Source: a virus. Taken from it: a DNA stretch of 64,000 bases. Below the pieces are notes generated by a model. That model saw nothing but the letters and a program-made list of their open reading frames with translations, did not search any database and was not told the origin of the DNA. A program made the translations under genes and the position numbers. Shown here piece after piece: positions 58,126 through 64,000 of this stretch (within the stretch, counting starts at the first letter, position 1; every line of letters begins with the position of its first letter). The DNA lies in IMG/VR virus record IMGVR_UViG_3300020200_001050, positions 1 to 64,000 of that record; one strand, given 5' to 3'.

Positions 58126-59045
58126 CAGAATGAACCTTCACTAAACGGATTCGTCTCCGAGAAGTCAATGATACTGTCCGCTTCTTGCTGAATGAGTTTA
58201 TTATCAATGACGTCTTCAGTGGCGAGTTCCAACGGCGTATTCGTGTCTGTTGAGGTTAACGTCCAGGCAGCATTACTACTTGCACCACGAATCAAGACAT
58301 TAGAGGTAAACGTTCCCCGAACACGAATAGCATCAATCGTGCGAGTGCCTGGAGTCCAATTGCGTACAATTGCTTGCACAGTTGCGGATGCGAGATTCGC
58401 ACCTTGATAAATGATTTCGGTATTGCTGGAATCAAAAGTCCCTGATCCACCAACAGCAACCACGAAATTGGTCCCACGATACTGATCAAGAATCTGATTG
58501 TCGATTTCATCAATCCCTGTTGCAATAATTTCATCTGAGAAGACAAACTGTTTCAGACGTAAACTATAAACATAGACATTTCCACCACGTCCACGCCCCA
58601 GGGTATACATCATGGCTTGATTATTTTCGTGTTCGACATGAGTGATTTCAAAAAAGTTTTGTATTAGGGGTACATATACCAGATCACCCTCGCGCGGGCG
58701 AGTCATATTTGGTACATTTGTTTTGAATCGACGACGCGAAACTAACAGACTCATTTCATCACGAATTTCCAAACCAAACTTGGAGATAAAGTCCCCCTCA
58801 CCCTCCATGGCGGTAGTGTTCTCTAAATACATCTCTATCGCATGGGCACTGGTATATTGCTTAGTGGGATCTTCGCCGTAAAGAGTATCTATTCCAAGGG
58901 TGGTGTTGCTACGACCCGTGCGAGGCAAATAATACACGGACATGCCATGAATGCCCAGTGTCTCAATGACCAAATCCTCAACAAGCAGTTGCTCGTTGGT
59001 GACATGATCATTTGGGAAAAAATTAAAATATGGATTAATTGACAT
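58125..59045 (-). CDS. 14: Neck protein gp14
   Basis: The 306-residue protein begins MSINPYFNFFPNDHVTNEQLL and has VIETLGIHGMSVYYLPRT and LYGEDPTKQYTSAHAIEMYL, the T4-like gp14 pattern. It forms the neck collar with gp13. Its start follows gp13 by one base. Confidence 0.93.
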   Translation of the reverse strand: MSINPYFNFFPNDHVTNEQLLVEDLVIETLGIHGMSVYYLPRTGRSNTTLGIDTLYGEDPTKQYTSAHAIEMYLENTTAMEGEGDFISKFGLEIRDEMSLLVSRRRFKTNVPNMTRPREGDLVYVPLIQNFFEITHVEHENNQAMMYTLGRGRGGNVYVYSLRLKQFVFSDEIIATGIDEIDNQILDQYRGTNFVVAVGGSGTFDSSNTEIIYQGANLASATVQAIVRNWTPGTRTIDAIRVRGTFTSNVLIRGASSNAAWTLTSTDTNTPLELATEDVIDNKLIQQEADSIIDFSETNPFSEGSF

Positions 59046-59046
59046 A

Positions 59047-60000
59047 TTAACCTAGAAACATATCTCCAGGCAACACATTCATCTGGTGCATAGATTCTTC
59101 TAGGTCTTTAATCTCGGTTACAGCTTCGTCATAAATCTGTTGTCCATTGAGCATTACGCCACCAGGCATTTGTATGCCACTGAACTTTTTGAGATTCGTA
59201 CCCCATTGCTTTTTCAACAGGGCCGTCGCATATTTTTTCAAAAATCGGTCATTCCAAATATCAGCATATCCCGGAATTGTCGCAGTTAGTCCTGACGCAG
59301 TATTTGCAAACGCTGTAACTGTTTTCATGATGGTGGAAGAACTAATGTTAGCAATCGTCGCTTGAGTGTTGCCGATGTAGATAATGTCCCCTTCGATAAA
59401 ATCTAAATCAATCGTGGTGCCAGTGCCTGTCACGGTATTAGAATTTGCCGTAGTTGCGAAGGTACCAGTGACAGTCACCAATTCTCCATTGAGACGCCGA
59501 TAACATTCTAAAATGACCCAGGTACCTGGTTGCAAATCTCGTACCCAGTCCTGATCAATATACACTTTATTCAGATGACGATTGAATCGAAATTGAGGTG
59601 TTCCAGAGAACAACAAATTAAGCGTCCGCAGATGCTGCATCGTAATCTCATAAGAGACATACGACACCGAAGTAAAGTCATAGAGATCATGCAAACGTAA
59701 CTGATACCGAAGATCAAACATATTGACACTGGCATTGCTCTGATCAAACGGAAAAATTCGTGTTACACCGATGATTGAGTCGGGGCAATAAATCCAGCGA
59801 CGAGCGTAATCTTCTGATGTAATCTGATGAGTGACAAACACTCTTTCCGTGCCGTTATAATGATAATCATCCCAAAAGAGCTTGGCGTCATCGACTCTAT
59901 CGCTAATCTGATCGTTATCCAGATTCACTTCAATGACGGGGTGCCCCAGTTGTCTAAGACAGTAATCAATAAATTGTGCGCGTGTTTGTGGTGCTGACAT
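59047..60000 (-). CDS. 13: Neck protein gp13
   Basis: The 317-residue protein has FIDYCLRQLGHPVIEVNLDN at the N-terminus, then DRVDDAKLFWDDYHYNGTER and YEITMQHLRTLNLLFSGTPQ; it ends LEESMHQMNVLPGDMFLG. These match T4-like gp13. Late promoter TATAAATA is 36 bases upstream. Marks the beginning of the neck-terminase-tail run in transcription order. Confidence 0.94.
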   Translation of the reverse strand: MSAPQTRAQFIDYCLRQLGHPVIEVNLDNDQISDRVDDAKLFWDDYHYNGTERVFVTHQITSEDYARRWIYCPDSIIGVTRIFPFDQSNASVNMFDLRYQLRLHDLYDFTSVSYVSYEITMQHLRTLNLLFSGTPQFRFNRHLNKVYIDQDWVRDLQPGTWVILECYRRLNGELVTVTGTFATTANSNTVTGTGTTIDLDFIEGDIIYIGNTQATIANISSSTIMKTVTAFANTASGLTATIPGYADIWNDRFLKKYATALLKKQWGTNLKKFSGIQMPGGVMLNGQQIYDEAVTEIKDLEESMHQMNVLPGDMFLG

Positions 60001-60035
60001 AGAACTCCTCAGAAAAGAAAAGATAATTCTTAAAG

Positions 60036-60043
60036 TATTTATA
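60036..60043 (-). promoter_or_regulatory. T4-type late promoter TATAAATA before gp13
   Basis: Exact TATAAATA 36 bases upstream of ATG 60000, overlapping the end of the glycosyltransferase gene. Confidence 0.75.
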
Positions 60044-60818
60044 CTTTAGGTCTGTTGGGGTCATCCATCAAATACCCTGTTTTACTACAGTATTTCTTAG
60101 TGGGGTCAAACCGATCATAGTTGAATAGGTGCCAGTTAGGTTCGCCTGGGCAAATGCGTTTCCCATGAAAGTAATCCCCAATATGCGTAATCAGCGGGGT
60201 CCCATCAGACTGCTTGACTACGGCTGAACACGCACCTGGGTATTTCCACTCTAAATATTTGAAAATCATTCCTTCATTGAGATTAAACCGATAATAGTCT
60301 ACGAAGGGTTCGCGCACCACCCAGCCAGGATATAGACTTGCAATTATCGAAAAGACTTCGCGAGTACGTTCAAATCGATACGCTAACCAAGTTTCATCAG
60401 TTTCGCGAAGTAATCGAGGATCATCCCAGGTATACCATGGTTGTCGCTTGAGCACCGTTTGAACTATCGAGGCATCGGATTCTATCAACCCAATCAAGTC
60501 ATCAATCTTGACGGGCTGAGTAATGACAACATCATCTTCTTGATGCCAAATATAATCATATTGTCGATCTCGAATAAGATTGAAAAACTCAGTCCATGTC
60601 ACCGATAATCCCCTATTTTCTTCATGAAGAATAATCTCTGTGTAGCCATAGGTTTCTACCAACAGACGCACAAGATGATTATTGCGCCCCTGTGGATAGT
60701 CATCAAAGAAAATTTTGTGAACGGTATGTGATCCAAAATCTAAATGTGACTGGGCTTCCAGAGTTTGCGTGAGATATTCAATCCGATTTGTGGAAAAGAT
60801 TACTTGACAAATTTTCAT
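60039..60818 (-). CDS. Glycosyltransferase-like protein (GT-A)
   Basis: The 259-residue product (MKICQVIFSTNR start, overlapping the dehydratase stop at ATGA) has YDYIWHQEDDVVITQPV near 85-101 with an EDD metal motif and a downstream RFNLNEGMIFKYLEW. It fits small GT-A transferases in phage glycan clusters. The N-terminal extension to 60899 lies in the previous gene. Confidence 0.72.
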   Translation of the reverse strand: MKICQVIFSTNRIEYLTQTLEAQSHLDFGSHTVHKIFFDDYPQGRNNHLVRLLVETYGYTEIILHEENRGLSVTWTEFFNLIRDRQYDYIWHQEDDVVITQPVKIDDLIGLIESDASIVQTVLKRQPWYTWDDPRLLRETDETWLAYRFERTREVFSIIASLYPGWVVREPFVDYYRFNLNEGMIFKYLEWKYPGACSAVVKQSDGTPLITHIGDYFHGKRICPGEPNWHLFNYDRFDPTKKYCSKTGYLMDDPNRPKV

Positions 60819-61840
60819 ACTTTCAACCACTCTGGATGAGACAAAAACCAAGTCACCACTTGATGAAGTCTTTCCGAGACCTTCTGTTGAGGAGACCATC
60901 CTAGTGTTTGTAATCGTCCTCCATCTAACGCATAGCGTAAATCATGCCCAGGACGACTGCTATGAAAATCCACGAATTCAGCATGTAATGATTTGTTTTG
61001 AATTTTGGCAATATATTGCGCTAGTTCATAGTTGTCCCATTCTTCTGGACCTACGAGATTGTATTTGGGACACAAACACACACCATTCCCAACTAAGTGT
61101 TCAGCAGGTTGTGTTAAGAGAAAATACAATCCATCTGCTACATCAGAAGCATGAATATAATGTCTTGATCCCGCTTTGGTTTTAGTCGCATTAGCATGAA
61201 TAGAGATCTTTTCTCCTGTTGCTATTCGACGAATACACAACGGAATAAACTTTTCTGGATGCTGACGCTCTCCAAAGACATTCATCGTGTGAGTGACTAG
61301 AATCGGCATTTTGTAAGTGTTATGAAATGCAACTGCTAATTCTTCTCCCCCAGCTTTGGACGCAGAATACGGATTAGTGGAGTTATATCGATCATATTCT
61401 TGATACTTAATGTTCGCTGGGGCAGGACCAAAAATTTCATCGGTGGAAAAATACACTAGACGTTCTAATTGTGATAATGATCGAGCCCATTGAAGCAAAT
61501 TGCCTGTGCCCACGACATTATCCATAACGAATTCCATTGGATATTCAATAGATCGATCTACATGACTTCCTGCAGCCAAATGCAACACATAATTGACATG
61601 AGGCCCAATCATCTTAGCAGTTAAAGGAGAAATCTCAGATTTCAAGTCATGCCACACAATCCTCACTCGTTGACGAACTTCTGGCGATACTGTAATTAAC
61701 ACATCCGCTAGACGATTCAAATTACCTGAAAAATCTAAACGATCTAGACAGATGAGATTCCAGTTGGTTTTTTCTAAGAGATAGACTATTACATGATGCG
61801 CAATAAATCCTGCTCCACCAGTTATTAGAACTGTTTTCAT
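60815..61840 (-). CDS. dTDP-glucose 4,6-dehydratase-like NAD(P)-dependent epimerase
   Basis: The 341-residue SDR enzyme starts MKTVLITGGAGFIAHHVIVY with the GxxGxxG NAD site, and has VYFSTDEIFGPA (STDE, as in RmlB), and YSASKAGGEE with the catalytic Tyr-x3-Lys. RmlB-type enzymes convert dTDP-glucose to the 4-keto-6-deoxy sugar used for rhamnose and other deoxysugars. ATG 61840 follows GGAG. Suggests that a deoxysugar is made for the second glycan cassette. Confidence 0.88.
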   Translation of the reverse strand: MKTVLITGGAGFIAHHVIVYLLEKTNWNLICLDRLDFSGNLNRLADVLITVSPEVRQRVRIVWHDLKSEISPLTAKMIGPHVNYVLHLAAGSHVDRSIEYPMEFVMDNVVGTGNLLQWARSLSQLERLVYFSTDEIFGPAPANIKYQEYDRYNSTNPYSASKAGGEELAVAFHNTYKMPILVTHTMNVFGERQHPEKFIPLCIRRIATGEKISIHANATKTKAGSRHYIHASDVADGLYFLLTQPAEHLVGNGVCLCPKYNLVGPEEWDNYELAQYIAKIQNKSLHAEFVDFHSSRPGHDLRYALDGGRLQTLGWSPQQKVSERLHQVVTWFLSHPEWLKV

Positions 61841-61842
61841 AA

Positions 61843-62391
61843 TTACCACTCCGCATTAAAAAAGAATAATTGAAAGAGTCGCCCATCATTCTTAGTAGCA
61901 CCAAAATAATCAAGTGACATATGAAACAAATTGCCTCGATAAAGTGCAAGTCGATTATACCGATTGCTGATGACATCACACAAGTCCCACTTTGTCATAT
62001 CTTGGGCTTCATAATCCGTCGTCACATATTCATATTGCCCTGATACTTTATGACGAAATAAACCAGTCCCCGCAGTGTGCGGAGCGTTGGGTGTCAAATA
62101 ACACACGCCTGCCCAGTTATTGAAATGATCACTATGAATCCAGCTGCGGTCAGCGGCGGTCGTATATTGAAAAGAACCAGTAAACCCGTCTTGCGCGAAC
62201 CACTCAGTTACTTGCCCTCCATGTTGACGGATAATGTGTTGAATCGTCTCTTTGACATCCTCTGTTAAAAAGGATTTGGTACGAACTCCAGGATAATTGC
62301 CTCTGATCTCAAACGCTTGATTGAGCGCGAATTCGCGGACCGCATCAGGATTTGTATAGAAGTCATCCACGATAATCACATTGGTTCGCAT
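61843..62391 (-). CDS. 2OG-Fe(II) oxygenase-like protein (DUF6445-like)
   Basis: The 182-residue product (MRTNVIIVDDFYTNPDAVRE, strong GAGGAGG) has WIHSDHFNNWAGVCYL near 84-99 (H-x-D) and GNLFHMSLDYFG near 156-167 (distal His) plus GRLFQLFFF. This matches the DUF6445-type oxygenase layout. Third oxygenase in the window, here within the sugar cluster, so modification of a glycan or protein is possible. Confidence 0.75.
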   Translation of the reverse strand: MRTNVIIVDDFYTNPDAVREFALNQAFEIRGNYPGVRTKSFLTEDVKETIQHIIRQHGGQVTEWFAQDGFTGSFQYTTAADRSWIHSDHFNNWAGVCYLTPNAPHTAGTGLFRHKVSGQYEYVTTDYEAQDMTKWDLCDVISNRYNRLALYRGNLFHMSLDYFGATKNDGRLFQLFFFNAEW

Positions 62392-62401
62392 AGCATCCTC
62401 C

Positions 62402-63163
62402 TCAATACAGCAAGAATCTCCCATCAGGGCTTTGCCATCCCAACACCTGAACCGGCAGCGTCACAATCGATGCGCGATAATCGTTCAATAAAAAATACAA
62501 CAGCGTTTCTATGTCATAATGTATCATTGAGGGATGTTTTAGTATACTGGCCATGCCTTGATATAACTGCGTAAACGTGGGCAAATGATGTTTGCCATAT
62601 CCATAGAACACACTACAATACTGGTTTAATCTATTATGCCCTTCTTTGTGACGCAAATCAACTTTATCATATCCCCAGGTTGAATTCCATTCAAATGATA
62701 GGGGCATTTTGAAAAAGATTTGATTCAGACGATCTTCAGTAAAGACATTTGCATGATATGCGGATGTCAAAAGATACCGTCCACTCATTTTGAATAAGAA
62801 GTCATACTGCTGAAGTTCTTGGTGATAGGCAACCAAAAAGTTTCGTAGCATCAACGATTCTCCTAAACTTTTATTTGGATGCCGACGAATCAATTCATAC
62901 TCAGCGGGAGTCGTCAAATCGCGAATCGGCACAAATATACAGCGAGGAAAGAAACGTGGAAGTTCAGTCGCATAGCGAATATACTGCTCACTCGCATCCA
63001 CAACATAAATGGTTGCGGTCGGATTATGACAGATGAGATTGTTGATAGTTGCGATAGTTTGTCGATAGCGTTCCGCAGTAGAAAAATAAGATCGTGTTTG
63101 CGCGTAAGAAAGTGGTGCGGTATCAATCTCTATACAGGAACTAATATACACTGCGTTGCTCAT
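62402..63163 (-). CDS. Glycosyltransferase-like/sugar-associated protein, family uncertain
   Basis: The 253-residue product has NPTATIYVVDASEQYIRYAT near 47-66, a NKSLGESLMLRNFL acceptor-type segment and YDFLFKMSGRYLL near 122-134. The pattern resembles LPS/sugar transferase-like proteins found in phage glycan clusters but lacks a clear DxD. Overlaps the GT4 gene upstream by four bases. Probably works with its neighbours in glycan building. Confidence 0.55.
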   Translation of the reverse strand: MSNAVYISSCIEIDTAPLSYAQTRSYFSTAERYRQTIATINNLICHNPTATIYVVDASEQYIRYATELPRFFPRCIFVPIRDLTTPAEYELIRRHPNKSLGESLMLRNFLVAYHQELQQYDFLFKMSGRYLLTSAYHANVFTEDRLNQIFFKMPLSFEWNSTWGYDKVDLRHKEGHNRLNQYCSVFYGYGKHHLPTFTQLYQGMASILKHPSMIHYDIETLLYFLLNDYRASIVTLPVQVLGWQSPDGRFLLY

Positions 63164-64000
63164 GCGTAAAAATCCTGTCGTAAGATGCGTTGAAAATACA
63201 CATCAAATTGAGGATGCACCACGTCATCCGTATAATACGTCGTTGCATGAGTGAGACAGGTGTGGGAATCAATACGATCTAGTGATTCAAGAGCGGTGAC
63301 AAATGATCGAAAATCTTTACAGCGATAGCCTGTAATACCATGTAAATTTGTTTCAGCAAATCCTCCCCAATCCGTCGTAATGGCGGGAGTGCCGGAGAGT
63401 TGGGCTTCGACAACAATATTGCCAAATGGTTCTAGATAATACGTGGGTGCCATTAAGGCTTTCGCGCGTGACAATAATTGTTTGCGCTGAGTGGGATTGA
63501 CATACCCCACACATTCAACATGTTTTGGAGTATTAGGATAATTAAGATGTATTAAAGATCCAGGACCTGCAATCACTAATCGCTGCCCTGTGCGTTCTGT
63601 TGCTTGAATGCAAATATCCACACCCTTATCTCGCGTCACTCGTCCTAGATATAAAATATAATCTTCTTTCTCTGCTCCACTGCGATACTCAAACTCACTG
63701 GGTGTAAATGCATTGGGGATCACAGTATCAGTCCACGACGGTGAACACAACATCTGCCGCTGCCCATAATAATAGTGCATTTGCGAGTAGGACGTGAATG
63801 CGCGATAGGGTGCAAACACACACTCAGTGCGATAACCAATAGAAGGTTCCACAACAAAGACATTTGGGTGCGCAGCAACAGCAGCTTGTTGCGTGTTGCC
63901 CCAAAACACAAGCACCAAATCATTCGGATGTTTGCGTTGCCCAATTGCATCTGAGGCGCGGCGATTGAATAGTGTGGCCAGTTTGTCATCATGCAAAAAC
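63160..64000 (-). CDS. GT4-type glycosyltransferase, 5' end beyond window
   Basis: The frame is open to the right edge without a credible start (TTG at 63996 is not convincing), so the N-terminus lies outside. It shows EDYILYLGRVTRDKGVDICI, RLVIAGPGSL and PFGNIVVEAQLSGTPAITTD, the GT-B donor-binding set with the E-x7-E motif. Likely transfers a sugar in the second glycan cassette. Confidence 0.85.
   Translation of the reverse strand, partial: FLHDDKLATLFNRRASDAIGQRKHPNDLVLVFWGNTQQAAVAAHPNVFVVEPSIGYRTECVFAPYRAFTSYSQMHYYYGQRQMLCSPSWTDTVIPNAFTPSEFEYRSGAEKEDYILYLGRVTRDKGVDICIQATERTGQRLVIAGPGSLIHLNYPNTPKHVECVGYVNPTQRKQLLSRAKALMAPTYYLEPFGNIVVEAQLSGTPAITTDWGGFAETNLHGITGYRCKDFRSFVTALESLDRIDSHTCLTHATTYYTDDVVHPQFDVYFQRILRQDFYA

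Noticed and set aside
1-64000. CRISPR array, insertion sequence, integrase or attachment site
   Set aside because: No regularly spaced repeats, transposase or recombinase motifs, or tRNA-associated direct repeats were seen in the window.

Overview
The window is a continuous piece of a large T4-like tailed phage (myovirus) genome. All recognisable genes, about 80 protein genes and one tRNA, lie on the minus strand, so transcription runs from high to low coordinates. The T4 core is almost complete for this segment: DNA polymerase gp43, clamp gp45, clamp loader gp44/gp62, RegA, helicase gp41, primase gp61, UvsX/UvsY/UvsW, gp46/gp47, late sigma factor gp55, capsid genes gp20 to gp23, sheath and tube gp18/gp19, terminase gp16/gp17 and neck genes gp13 to gp15. 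Gene order and several small companion proteins look more like marine or environmental T4-like phages (cyanophage type) than enteric T4. No integrase, lysogeny repressor, transposon or CRISPR array was seen. The host is not certain. The left edge carries a truncated 2-oxoacid:ferredoxin oxidoreductase beta-subunit gene of the type found in Nitrospira and Aquificales, with visibly higher GC than the phage. This points to an autotrophic Nitrospira-like host, or to an assembly join.

Layout from left to right. 0-6.7 kb is an accessory/early region: porB-like gene, HTH protein, micro-ORFs, 2OG-Fe(II) oxygenase, tRNA-Thr, SprT-like protease, GIY-YIG nuclease-like protein, Dps and an exported protein. 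6.7-11.5 kb holds nucleotide metabolism and priming: NrdB, NrdA, ThyX, primase. 11.5-17.8 kb holds conserved T4-like proteins of unknown role, a HAD nucleotidase, and a 666-residue nucleotidyltransferase-kinase fusion. 17.8-23.4 kb is a glycan cassette: several glycosyltransferases, a methyltransferase and a HAD/NTP-transferase fusion. 23.4-27.7 kb holds a ligase-like KxDG protein, an orphan DNA methyltransferase, another 2OG oxygenase and an exported duplicated protein. 27.7-45.4 kb is the replication, recombination and late-transcription core, with MazG-like, small heat-shock, peptide deformylase and dNMP kinase genes inserted. 45.5-60 kb is the virion morphogenesis block. 60-64 kb is a second glycan cassette containing a dTDP-glucose 4,6-dehydratase-like gene.

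Regulation can be partly read from sequence. Several early or replication genes follow host-type promoters (TTGACA/T, 17-18 nt, TATAAT-like), for example ahead of gp45, uvsY, hsp20 and the small-gene clusters. Structural genes follow the T4 late motif TATAAATA (gp22, gp67-like, gp18, gp13 and others), which fits the presence of gp55. Two strong hairpin-plus-T-tract terminators lie after gp23 and gp19. Neighbouring genes commonly overlap at ATGA or are a few bases apart, so most of the window is organised as long co-transcribed runs.

The most notable items are the phage-linked ferredoxin oxidoreductase gene, a Dps with all ferroxidase residues, the nucleotidyltransferase-kinase fusion and KxDG ligase-like protein, the exported duplicated protein, a 62-nt three-way-junction element ahead of the mazG-like gene, and two separated glycan cassettes.
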